DNA of 64,000 nucleotides from Streptomyces katrae (lineage in GTDB: Bacteria; Actinomycetota; Actinomycetes; Streptomycetales; Streptomycetaceae): assembly GCF_002028425.1 (NCBI RefSeq), contig NZ_CP020042.1:5493560-5557559 (forward strand), written 5' to 3'. Below, piece by piece: positions 26,028 to 35,990 of this stretch; the stretch's first letter is position 1, and each line of letters starts with the position of its first letter. Position numbers and translations under genes: made by a program. A model generated the notes under the pieces. That model did no database searches, was not told the DNA's origin, and was given only the letters and a program-made list of their open reading frames with translations.

Positions 26028-27464
26028 TTGACCAGCAGTACAGCGCAGTCAGCGGCGTCGGGCGGCGGCGGAAACGCGTCCCAGCCCGAGCACCTCGGCC
26101 ACGTCATCTTCATCACCGCGGCCGCCGCGATGGGCGGCTTCCTCTTCGGATACGACAGCTCCGTGATCAACGGTGCCGTCGTCGCCATCCGCGACCGATT
26201 CGACATCGGCTCCGGCGCCCTCGCCCAGGTGATCGCCGCCGCGCTGATCGGCTGTGCCATCGGCGCCGCCACCGCCGGCCGGATCGCCGACCGGATCGGC
26301 CGTATCCGCTGCATGCAGATCGCGGCTGTCCTGTTCACCGCGAGCGCCATCGGCTCGGCACTGCCCTTCGCCCTCTGGGACCTCGCGGTCTGGCGCGTGA
26401 TCGGCGGCTTCGGCATCGGCATGGCCTCCGTCATCGGCCCCGCCTACATCGCCGAGGTCTCCCCGCCCGCCTACCGCGGCCGGCTCGCCTCCTTCCAGCA
26501 GGCCGCGATCGTCATCGGCATCGCCATCTCGCAGCTGGTCAACTGGGGCATCCTGAACCTCGCCGACGGCGACCAGCGCGGCAAGCTCGGCGGCCTGGAA
26601 GCCTGGCAGTGGATGCTCGGCGTGATGGTCGTCCCCGCCGTGCTCTACGGGCTGATGTCCTTCGTCATCCCGGAGTCCCCGCGCTTCCTGATCTCCGTCG
26701 GCCGTACGGACGAGGCCCGCAAGGTGCTCGCCGAGGTCGAGGGCGCGCGCACGAACCTCGACGTGCGCGTCGCCGAGATCGAGACCGCCATGCGCTCCGA
26801 GCACAAGTCCACCTTCAAGGACCTGCTCGGCGGCCGCTTCGGCCTGCTGCCCATCGTCTGGGTCGGCATCGGCCTCTCGGTCTTCCAGCAGCTCGTCGGC
26901 ATCAACGTGATCTTCTACTACAGCTCCTCGCTGTGGCAGTCGGTCGGCATCGACCCGAGCAGCTCGTTCCTCTACTCCTTCACCACGTCGATCATCAACA
27001 TCATCGGCACGGTGATCGCGATGATCTTCGTCGACCGCATCGGCCGCAAGCCCCTCGCGCTGATCGGCTCGGCCGGCATGGCGGTCTCGCTGGGCCTGTG
27101 CGCCTGGGCGTTCTCCTACAAGAGCGATGTCGCCGGCGAGATCTCCATCCCCTCGGCCCAGGGCACCGTCGCGCTGATCGCCGCGCACGCCTTCGTCCTC
27201 TTCTTCGCCCTCTCGTGGGGCGTGGTGGTCTGGGTGCTGCTCGGCGAGATGTTCCCCAACCGCATCCGCGCCGCCGCGCTCGGTGTGGCCGCGGCCGCCC
27301 AGTGGGTCGCCAACTGGCTGATCACCGTCACGTTCCCGACGCTCTCGGACTGGAACCTGTCGGGCGCCTACGTCATCTACACGGTCTTCGCCGTGCTCTC
27401 GATCCCCTTCATCCTCAAGTGGGTGCCGGAGACCAAGGGCAAGGCGTTGGAGGAGATGGGGTAA
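26028..27464 (+). CDS. glcP: MFS sugar porter, GlcP-type glucose permease
   Basis: This 478-residue membrane protein has twelve predicted helices and the sugar-porter signatures: GGFLFGYDSSVINGA in helix 1, ADRIGR loops, PESPRFLI after helix 6, QQLVGINVIFYYSS in helix 7 and VPETKGKALEE at the C-terminus. In Streptomyces coelicolor the protein at this locus, GlcP, is the main glucose-proton symporter, so glucose uptake is the likely role. The start is TTG at 26028 with GGAG six bases upstream. The promoter carries two nested inverted repeats, implying regulated expression. A 16-bp hairpin follows the stop. Confidence 0.9.
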   Translation: MTSSTAQSAASGGGGNASQPEHLGHVIFITAAAAMGGFLFGYDSSVINGAVVAIRDRFDIGSGALAQVIAAALIGCAIGAATAGRIADRIGRIRCMQIAAVLFTASAIGSALPFALWDLAVWRVIGGFGIGMASVIGPAYIAEVSPPAYRGRLASFQQAAIVIGIAISQLVNWGILNLADGDQRGKLGGLEAWQWMLGVMVVPAVLYGLMSFVIPESPRFLISVGRTDEARKVLAEVEGARTNLDVRVAEIETAMRSEHKSTFKDLLGGRFGLLPIVWVGIGLSVFQQLVGINVIFYYSSSLWQSVGIDPSSSFLYSFTTSIINIIGTVIAMIFVDRIGRKPLALIGSAGMAVSLGLCAWAFSYKSDVAGEISIPSAQGTVALIAAHAFVLFFALSWGVVVWVLLGEMFPNRIRAAALGVAAAAQWVANWLITVTFPTLSDWNLSGAYVIYTVFAVLSIPFILKWVPETKGKALEEMG

Positions 27465-27495
27465 CCCCACCCCGCCACCACCCCTCCCCTCCGCG

Positions 27496-27532
27496 GTGCT
27501 GCCCCGGCTCAGTCCCTGAGCCGGGGCAGCAC
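27496..27532. terminator. 16-bp perfect hairpin shared by convergent genes
   Basis: GTGCTGCCCCGGCTCA (27496-27511) pairs perfectly with TGAGCCGGGGCAGCAC (27517-27532) around GTCCC. It follows glcP by 31 bases and includes the last codons and stop of the convergent oxidoreductase gene. Confidence 0.7.
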
Positions 27533-28495
27533 CCGTTCGCACAGCAGCCGCAGGCTGCGCCACCCCTCCTCGGGCGGCATGCCGCCGCACAGCGGGTGCA
27601 GTACCAGGTTCCCCGCCCCGCCCGCCTCCCGGCCGAAGGCCACCGCCTCCTCGGGGGAGAGGATCCGGTAGACCCCCTCCGCCCGCAGCTCCTCCACCGT
27701 GCGGGCGCCGGAGCGCACCGCCGAGCGGATGTCCTTGGACTGCCAGGAGGCGTACATGCCCGCCTCGTGCAGGAAGTGCTGCCCGTACTGCACCCAGGCC
27801 CGGTCCGGGTCCTCCGCGACGTGCAGCAGCGGCGTCCGCTCCGCCGGCATCATGCAGAAGCCCTCGGTGCCGTACTCGGCGAGCCGCTCCCCGTAGTACG
27901 CCTCCAGCTCCGGCAGGTGCGCGCTCGGGAAGAACGGCAGCCCCAGCCGCGCCGCCCGCCGCGCCGCCGCCTTCGAGCTCCCGCCCACCAGCAGCATCGG
28001 GTGCGGCTGCGTGAAGGGCACCGGGGTGACCTTCACCGTGCGGCCCCGGAACTCGAAGGGCTCGCCCGTCCACGCCTTGAGCAGCGTCTCCAGGAGCTCG
28101 TCCTGGAGCCGGCCGCGCCGCCCCCACTCCACCCCGTGCTGCTCGTACTCCTCGGGCCGGTAGCCGATCCCCGCGACCGTCACCAGCCGGCCGCCGCCGA
28201 TCAGGTCCAGCACGGCGATGTCCTCGGCCACCCTCAGCGGGTCGTGCAGCGGGCCGATGATCGCCGAGACGGTGACCGCGATCCGGCGGGTGGCGCCGAG
28301 CACCGCGCCCGCGAACGCGAAGGGGGAGGGCAGCCAGTGGTTGTCCGTGCCGTGGTGCTCCTCCGTCTGGATCGTGTCGATCCCGTGCTCGTCGGCGTAA
28401 CGGGCCATCTCCACCGCCGCCTGGTAGCGGGCGGCGAGGCTCGCGGGGGTGCCGTTCGGGTCGACGAGGTTGAAGCGGGCCACGGTGATGGGCAT
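27509..28495 (-). CDS. LLM-class (luciferase-like) flavin-dependent oxidoreductase
   Basis: This 328-residue TIM-barrel protein belongs to the bacterial luciferase-like superfamily, which uses FMN or F420. Visible features are ARYADEHGIDTIQTEEHHG near residue 30, VSAIIGPLHDPLRVAEDIAVLD, GGRLVTVAGIGYRPEEYE and PMLLVGGSSKAAARRAARLG. The substrate cannot be told from sequence, nor can FMN be separated from F420. It is 65 bases downstream of an NCS1 permease on the same strand, so the two may handle a common nucleobase-like or hydantoin-like compound. The gap holds the inverted repeat CTGACG-GAG-CGTCAG. The final codons lie inside a terminator-like hairpin. Confidence 0.85.
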   Translation of the reverse strand: MPITVARFNLVDPNGTPASLAARYQAAVEMARYADEHGIDTIQTEEHHGTDNHWLPSPFAFAGAVLGATRRIAVTVSAIIGPLHDPLRVAEDIAVLDLIGGGRLVTVAGIGYRPEEYEQHGVEWGRRGRLQDELLETLLKAWTGEPFEFRGRTVKVTPVPFTQPHPMLLVGGSSKAAARRAARLGLPFFPSAHLPELEAYYGERLAEYGTEGFCMMPAERTPLLHVAEDPDRAWVQYGQHFLHEAGMYASWQSKDIRSAVRSGARTVEELRAEGVYRILSPEEAVAFGREAGGAGNLVLHPLCGGMPPEEGWRSLRLLCERVLPRLRD

Positions 28496-28549
28496 GGAGG
28501 GGTTCCCCTTCGCCGGATGCGGGGTCGGTCGGGCGAAGGGGGAGGCTAG

Positions 28550-28564
28550 CTGACGGAGCGTCAG
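28550..28564. promoter_or_regulatory. inverted repeat after the NCS1 permease stop
   Basis: CTGACG-GAG-CGTCAG is a perfect 6-bp inverted repeat that includes the permease stop codon and lies upstream of the oxidoreductase gene. A second stem in the same gap pairs CCCCTTCGCC with GGCGAAGGGG. Either could be an operator or an attenuator. Confidence 0.4.
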
Positions 28565-30024
28565 TTGGACAGGGCCCCGGCGGGCTCGCGCCCGGGCTCC
28601 ACGGCCGTCTCTCCCGCCGCCGGGGCGGGGGAGGCCGTGCCGGGCAGTACGGCGTACAGCCCGCCGGAGGTGAGGATGCCGGCCACCCAGCCCAGGCCGT
28701 TCTCGCCGATCCAGGTCGTCGCGAGCGGCCCGGTGAACCAGTCCACTTTGGTGAACAGCGTGCCCACCACCAGCGCCGTGCCCCAGGCCGTCATCGCCTG
28801 CCAGGCGAAGCCGCCCCGGTACCAGTAGGCGCTGGTGCGCGTGGTGTCCAGCAGTGCCGCGCCGTCGTAGGAGGTGCGGCGCAGCATGTCCACGCCGAAG
28901 ACCCCGATCCAGGCGGAGAAGGCCACGGCCAGCAGGGTCAGGAAGGAGATGAACGAGCCGAAGAAGCCGGTCGCCACCACCATCAGCAGGAAGCCGAAGA
29001 CCAGGCTGATGACGGCGTTGACGCTGACCGCCCAGGCGCGCGGCACCTTGATGCCGAGCGTCTGCGCGGTGAAGCCGGCGGAGTACATCGACATCGAGTT
29101 GATCAGCAGCATGCCGAGGAGGGCGATCAGCAGGTAGGGGACCGCGATCCAGGTCGGCAGCAGCTCACCGATGAAGGAGACCGGGTCCTGGGCGCCGGCC
29201 AGGTCCGGGGTCCCGACGGCCATCACCGCACCCATCAGCACCATCGGCAGCACCACCACGCCCGCGCCGCCGATCGTCGCGCCGACCACGCCCTTGGCGG
29301 AGGCGGTCCGGGGCAGGTAGCGGGTGAAGTCCGGGCCGGAGGGCACCCAGCTGATGCCGCCCGCCGCGATGGTGCCGATGCCCGCGATCATCATCGCCGT
29401 GGAACCGGCCGGCTTGCCGAGGACGGCGGACCAGTCGGTGGTGAAGAGCAGATAGCCGAGCACCAGCACGCTGAAGGCGCCGAAGAGGTACGTCGACCAG
29501 GTCGAGCAGACCCGCAGCGCCTTGATCCCGAGCCCGGAGACCACGAAGGTGCAGCCCACGAAGAACAGCAGGGTGACCACGATCAGGGCGGTGTTGCTCT
29601 TGACGCCGAAGAGCAGGTCGAGCACGGTCAGGACGGCGTAGGCGCCGCTGACCGCGTTGATCGTCTCCCAGCCCCAGCGGGCCACCCAGATCAGCGCCCC
29701 GGGGAAGAGGTTCCCGCGCTGGCCGAAGACGGCCCGCGAGAGCGCCATGCCGGGGGCGCCGCCGCGCTTGCCCGCGAGCGAGATCAGCCCGACGAGCCCG
29801 TACGAGACCACCGGCGCGGCGACCGCGACGACCAGCACCTGCCAGATGTTGAGCTCGTTGAAGATCACCAGGCCCGCGCCCATGGTGAGCAGCAGCACGC
29901 TGATGTTCGCGGCCACCCAGGTGGGTATGAGCTCGCGGACCCGACCGCCGCGCTCGCCGTCCGGGACGGGCTCCAGGCCCCGGCTCTCGACTGCGCCGTC
30001 GGCGGCCTTCTCTTCAGCAGGCAT
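28561..30024 (-). CDS. NCS1-family nucleobase permease (cytosine permease-like)
   Basis: This 487-residue membrane protein has about twelve hydrophobic segments and the NCS1 pattern: LIPTWVAANISVLLL in helix 1, AGKRGGAPGMALSRAVFGQRGN after helix 2, and WVPSGPDFTRYLP in the middle. It resembles CodB-type cytosine/purine symporters, but the substrate cannot be assigned. GGAG lies five bases before the ATG at 30024. The luciferase-like oxidoreductase downstream may be co-transcribed. The C-terminal 35 residues are a non-conserved Ala/Glu/Pro tail. Confidence 0.88.
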   Translation of the reverse strand: MPAEEKAADGAVESRGLEPVPDGERGGRVRELIPTWVAANISVLLLTMGAGLVIFNELNIWQVLVVAVAAPVVSYGLVGLISLAGKRGGAPGMALSRAVFGQRGNLFPGALIWVARWGWETINAVSGAYAVLTVLDLLFGVKSNTALIVVTLLFFVGCTFVVSGLGIKALRVCSTWSTYLFGAFSVLVLGYLLFTTDWSAVLGKPAGSTAMMIAGIGTIAAGGISWVPSGPDFTRYLPRTASAKGVVGATIGGAGVVVLPMVLMGAVMAVGTPDLAGAQDPVSFIGELLPTWIAVPYLLIALLGMLLINSMSMYSAGFTAQTLGIKVPRAWAVSVNAVISLVFGFLLMVVATGFFGSFISFLTLLAVAFSAWIGVFGVDMLRRTSYDGAALLDTTRTSAYWYRGGFAWQAMTAWGTALVVGTLFTKVDWFTGPLATTWIGENGLGWVAGILTSGGLYAVLPGTASPAPAAGETAVEPGREPAGALSN

Positions 30025-30165
30025 GGGTACTCCGTGGAAGCGGGTGGGGACAATCCGCCCATCATCGTAGAAGTGGCGTTAAGACCACAAATGGCGGACC
30101 GGCACCTGGTGGGAACGTCCAAGGTCCGGGGGTGGGGGTGGCCCGTGGCAGATACTGGGGTGGTT

Positions 30166-31386
30166 ATGGAAATCCTGATCCTTGCTGTAGTCATCGCCCT
30201 GGTCGCGGTCGGCGCGATCAGCGGGCTCGTGGTCAGCAGCCGCAAGAAGAAGCAGCTGCCCCCCACGGCACCGTCGAGCACGCCGACCATCACTGCCCCG
30301 CCTGCCGAACCGCAGGTGGGGGAGGACGCCGTAGAGACGGCGGAAGAACCGCGCCGCACCATCGAGGAGGTCGGGCTCCCGGAGGCGGAGGCCGAGGCTG
30401 CTCCGGTGGAGGCGCCGGCCGCGGAGCCCGAGGCCCCGGCCGCCCCCGAGATCGAGGTGCCCGAGCCCACGGCCGGCCGCCTGGTCCGGCTGCGCGCGCG
30501 GCTCGCCCGTTCGCAGAACTCCCTCGGCAAGGGCCTGCTCACGCTGCTCTCGCGCGAGCACCTCGACGAGGACACCTGGGAGGAGATCGAGGAGACCCTC
30601 CTCATCGCCGACGTCGGTGTCACCCCCACCCAGGAGCTGGTGGAGCGGCTGCGCGAGCGGGTCAAGGTGCTCGGCACCCGCACCCCCGCCGAACTGCGCG
30701 GCCTGCTGAAGGAGGAGCTGGTCGCCCTCGTCGGCACCGACTTCGACCGCGCCGTGAAGACCGAGAGCGGTACCGACACCCCGGCCGTCGTGATGGTCGT
30801 CGGCGTCAACGGCACCGGCAAGACCACCACCACCGGCAAGCTCGCCCGCGTGCTCGTCGCCGACGGCCGCAGCGTGGTCCTCGGCGCCGCCGACACCTTC
30901 CGCGCCGCCGCCGCCGACCAGCTCCAGACCTGGGGGGAGCGCGTCGGGGCCCGTACCGTGCGCGGTCCCGAGGGCGGCGACCCCGCTTCGATCGCCTACG
31001 ACGCGGTCAAGGAGGGCATCGCCGAGGGCGCCGACGTCGTGCTCATCGACACCGCCGGCCGGCTGCACACCAAGACCGGCCTCATGGACGAGCTCGGCAA
31101 GGTCAAGCGCGTCGTGGAGAAGCACGGCCCGCTGGACGAGGTCCTGCTGGTCCTCGACGCCACCACCGGCCAGAACGGCCTGACCCAGGCGCGCGTGTTC
31201 GCCGAGGTCGTGGACATCACCGGCATCGTGCTCACCAAGCTCGACGGCACCGCCAAGGGCGGCATCGTCGTCGCCGTCCAGCGCGCGCTGGGCGTCCCGG
31301 TCAAGCTGATCGGCCTCGGCGAGGGCGCCGACGACCTGGCCCCCTTCGAGCCGGAGGCGTTCGTGGACGCCCTGATCGGCGACTGA
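30166..31386 (+). CDS. ftsY: signal recognition particle receptor FtsY
   Basis: This 406-residue GTPase docks SRP-ribosome complexes at the membrane. The N-terminus is a membrane helix (MEILILAVVIALVAVGAIS), followed by an acidic Ala/Glu/Pro linker to about residue 100, the N domain, and the G domain with GVNGTGKT (213-220), DTFRAAAADQL, DTAGR and LTKLDGTAKGG. The ATG at 30166 is chosen because it starts the membrane segment; upstream in-frame codons are non-conserved. Its partner Ffh is encoded at 38.6 kb in this window. A perfect 13-bp hairpin follows. Confidence 0.95.
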   Translation: MEILILAVVIALVAVGAISGLVVSSRKKKQLPPTAPSSTPTITAPPAEPQVGEDAVETAEEPRRTIEEVGLPEAEAEAAPVEAPAAEPEAPAAPEIEVPEPTAGRLVRLRARLARSQNSLGKGLLTLLSREHLDEDTWEEIEETLLIADVGVTPTQELVERLRERVKVLGTRTPAELRGLLKEELVALVGTDFDRAVKTESGTDTPAVVMVVGVNGTGKTTTTGKLARVLVADGRSVVLGAADTFRAAAADQLQTWGERVGARTVRGPEGGDPASIAYDAVKEGIAEGADVVLIDTAGRLHTKTGLMDELGKVKRVVEKHGPLDEVLLVLDATTGQNGLTQARVFAEVVDITGIVLTKLDGTAKGGIVVAVQRALGVPVKLIGLGEGADDLAPFEPEAFVDALIGD

Positions 31387-31410
31387 GCGGCCGCACCTGC
31401 CCCGCAGACG

Positions 31411-31449
31411 AGTGCCCCCGCGTCCGGAACTCCGGTACGCGGGGGCACT
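31411..31449. terminator. hairpin between ftsY and the convergent Prim-Pol-like gene
   Basis: AGTGCCCCCGCGT (31411-31423) pairs perfectly with ACGCGGGGGCACT (31437-31449), and the loop can itself pair CCGG with CCGG. It lies between convergent stops. Confidence 0.7.
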
Positions 31450-31470
31450 GCCGTATGCCGGGGGAGGCCG

Positions 31471-32139
31471 TCAGCGCCGGAAGCGGTGACAGGTGTAGGC
31501 GAGGGTGCCCAGCAGGAGCCGGGCCTGCGGGGGCCCGCCCGCACAGTCCAGTGCGGGCCCGCGCAGCCAGACCGCCGGGCCGAGGCCCGCGTGGTCGCAG
31601 GGCGGGGCCGTCAGGAAGGAGCCGTGGCCGAGGGCGCGCAGGTCCAGGTCCGCGTCGTCCCAGCCCATCCGGTACAGCAGCTCGGGCAGTTCGGCCGCGG
31701 CGCCGGGGGCCACGAAGAACTGGGCCCGGCCGTCCGGGGTCGCGGTCACCGGACCGAGCGGCAGCCCCATCCGCTCCATGCGGACCAGGGCGCGCCGGCC
31801 GGCCTCGGCGGAGACCTCGATGACGTCGAAGGTGCGGCCGACGGGGAGCAGGATCGCCGCGCCCGGGTACTCGCCCCAGATCTCGGTGACCTCGTCCAGG
31901 GTGGCGCCGCCCGGCACGGTGGGAGCGAAGTCCAGCGGATGCGCCCCCGGCATGAGGCAGTTCGCATGACCGCAGGAGCAGTCGCGGGCCGGAGCCGCGG
32001 CGCGGGCGCCGGGGACCGCGTCCCAGCCCCAGAGGCCGGTGTACTCCGCCACCGTCGTGCACTCCGAGGTGCGGCCGCGGCGCCGGACGCCGGAACGGAA
32101 TTCCTTGGTGCTGCGGCTGCCGCCGATCGTGAAGCCCAT
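31471..32139 (-). CDS. Prim-Pol-like (bifunctional DNA primase/polymerase N-terminal type) protein
   Basis: This 222-residue protein has the start seen in primase-polymerase N-terminal domains: GLWGWDAVPGARAA, then a cysteine pair segment DCSCGHANCLMPGAHPLDF and later FDVIEVSAEAGRRALVRMERMG. It lacks any helicase domain. The first acidic motif reads FDVIEV rather than a clear D-x-D, so catalytic activity is uncertain. The ATG at 32139 is preferred because GGAGG lies about seven bases upstream, while the ATG at 32145 is too close. It is divergent from nsdA. Similar stand-alone proteins are common in Streptomyces, and their role is unknown. Confidence 0.78.
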   Translation of the reverse strand: MGFTIGGSRSTKEFRSGVRRRGRTSECTTVAEYTGLWGWDAVPGARAAAPARDCSCGHANCLMPGAHPLDFAPTVPGGATLDEVTEIWGEYPGAAILLPVGRTFDVIEVSAEAGRRALVRMERMGLPLGPVTATPDGRAQFFVAPGAAAELPELLYRMGWDDADLDLRALGHGSFLTAPPCDHAGLGPAVWLRGPALDCAGGPPQARLLLGTLAYTCHRFRR

Positions 32140-32546
32140 GCCCATGCCCCCTCCAACGGGTCGGACGCGCCGGTGGTTACGACGTCGGCGAGACCTCTCG
32201 GGAGCCGGGTGAAGCACGCCTTCCACCCGGGGCCGCCCGGCGCACTCCTCGCCGCGCGCGCCCCGGCCGCGCTCCCGTCCAACCGTTCCGTTTCGCCTTC
32301 CTGTCAAGTGAATCGCGCCCGGCCGGTGGCGAGTTCATTCGAAGGGGTGGCGAATGGTGGCGTTTCTCGAAGCGATGTCGCCGACGGGGTGATCGTAGGA
32401 TTACTTTCGGTGCACGAAACCCGGAGGCAGGCCCATTCGTGGGTATGCCGGAGGCAATGTGTGGAGGACCTGTGAAGGTCCCAGGCGGCAGGGGCCGCCC
32501 CGGCCAGGGTTTCGTCTGAAGAGGCGATGCGGATGGGGGCGTTCCA
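32140..32546. other. 407-bp divergent regulatory region upstream of nsdA
   Basis: No ORF is convincing. TAGGAT (32396-32401) is a possible -10 for nsdA without a good -35. GGACCT-GTGA-AGGTCC (32466-32481) forms a 6-bp stem with a GNRA-type loop in the nsdA leader. The first part carries GC-rich sequence upstream of the Prim-Pol-like gene. The long leader suggests nsdA is regulated. Confidence 0.5.
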
Positions 32547-34025
32547 GTGAGCGGCAGCGGCGCAAGCGGAACGAGCGGGGAATCGGCCGCCCGCAACGAA
32601 CAGCTGACCTCGTGGTTCGTCCGCAGCGGCTGGTCCAAGGGCGAGCTCGCCCGCCAGGTCAACCGCCGGGCCCGGCAGATGGGTGCCCACCACATCAGCA
32701 CCGACACCTCCCGCGTCCGCCGCTGGCTCGACGGCGAACAGCCCCGCGAACCCGTGCCGCGCATCCTCTCGGAACTCTTCTCCGAACGCTTCGGCGCCGT
32801 CGTCGCCATCGAACAGCTCGGCCTGCGCAGCGCCCACCAGACCCCCTCCGTCTCCGGCGTCGACCTGCCCTGGGCGGGCCCGCAGACCGTGGAACTGCTC
32901 AGCGAGTTCTCCCGCAGCGACCTCATGCTGGCCCGCCGCGGCTTCCTCGGCACCTCCCTCGCCCTCTCCGCCGGCCCCGCCCTCATCGAGCCCATGCAGC
33001 GCTGGCTCGTCCCGGCCCCGGCCGCCGACCCCGGGCCGCGCGAACCGGACCCCTCCGGCTACCGGCCGCCCCGGCTCTCCGACCCGGAACTCGACCTCCT
33101 CGAAGCCACCACCGTGATGTTCCGCCAGTGGGACGCCCAGTGCGGCGGCGGACTGCGCCGCAAGGCCGTCGTCGGACAGCTCCACGAGGTCACCGACCTG
33201 CTCCAGGAGAACCACCCGGCCCCCGTCATGAAGCGGCTCTTCAAGGTGGCCGCCGAACTCGCCGAACTCGCCGGCTGGATGAGCTACGACGTCGGCCTGC
33301 ACCCCACCGCCCAGAAGTACTTCGTCCTCGCGCTGCACGCCGCGAAGGAGGCCGGGGACAAGCCGCTGGGCTCGTACATCCTCTCCGGCATGAGCCGCCA
33401 GATGATCCACCTCGGCCGCCCCGAGGACGCCCTGGAACTCATCCACCTCGCCCAGTACGGCAGCCGCGACTGCGCCGGACCCCGCACCCAGGCCATGCTC
33501 TACGCCATGGAGGCCCGCGCCTACGCCAACATGGGCCAGCCCAGCCGCTGCAAGCGGGCCGTGCGCATGGCCGAGGACACCTTCGGCGACGTCGGCTTCG
33601 ACGGCGAACCGGAACCGGACTGGATCCGCTTCTTCTCCGAGGCCGAACTCAACGGCGAGAACTCCCACTCCTACCGGGACCTGGCCTACGTCGCCGGGCG
33701 CAGCCCCACCTACGCCTCCCTCGCCGAACCCGTCATGGAACGGGCCGTCGAGCTCTTCGCCAAGGACGGGGAGCACCAGCGCTCCTACGCCCTCAACCTC
33801 ATCGGCATGGCCACCGTCCACCTGCTCCAGCGCGAACCCGAGCAGGCGGCCGTCCTCGTCGACCAGGCCCTCGACGTGGCGCGAAAAGTGCGCTCCGAAC
33901 GGGTGAACACCCGGCTCCGCAAGACCGTCGACACCGCCGCCCGTGAATACGGCGACGTCGCCGAGGTGGTCCGGCTGACCGACCTCCTCGCCTCCCGCCT
34001 CCCCGAGGCCGCCGAGGCCGTCTGA
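32547..34025 (+). CDS. nsdA: NsdA-type negative regulator of differentiation
   Basis: This 492-residue protein matches NsdA, which in Streptomyces coelicolor represses sporulation and antibiotic production. The N-terminus holds a helix-turn-helix-like region (WSKGELARQVNRRARQMG ... TSRVRRWLDGEQP), followed by LARRGFLGTSLALSAGPALI and a helical TPR-like array to the C-terminus (AGWMSYDVGLHPTAQKYFVLAL, ARAYANMGQPSRC). Such an architecture fits a cytosolic regulator that binds DNA or partner proteins. The GTG at 32547 is used; no strong Shine-Dalgarno is present. It is followed by the ammonium-transport operon. Confidence 0.9.
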   Translation: MSGSGASGTSGESAARNEQLTSWFVRSGWSKGELARQVNRRARQMGAHHISTDTSRVRRWLDGEQPREPVPRILSELFSERFGAVVAIEQLGLRSAHQTPSVSGVDLPWAGPQTVELLSEFSRSDLMLARRGFLGTSLALSAGPALIEPMQRWLVPAPAADPGPREPDPSGYRPPRLSDPELDLLEATTVMFRQWDAQCGGGLRRKAVVGQLHEVTDLLQENHPAPVMKRLFKVAAELAELAGWMSYDVGLHPTAQKYFVLALHAAKEAGDKPLGSYILSGMSRQMIHLGRPEDALELIHLAQYGSRDCAGPRTQAMLYAMEARAYANMGQPSRCKRAVRMAEDTFGDVGFDGEPEPDWIRFFSEAELNGENSHSYRDLAYVAGRSPTYASLAEPVMERAVELFAKDGEHQRSYALNLIGMATVHLLQREPEQAAVLVDQALDVARKVRSERVNTRLRKTVDTAAREYGDVAEVVRLTDLLASRLPEAAEAV

Positions 34026-34125
34026 GCCGCCCCGCGCCCCCGGCGCCCCGCCTGACGGGCACCCGAGACCCGCCTGACCCTCACCTGACACGGACCGGAC
34101 CCGGACCTTACCGGTTCATTCAGGC

Positions 34126-35971
<1,846 letters not shown>

Positions 35972-35990
35972 CGGACCACGGGAGCCACCG

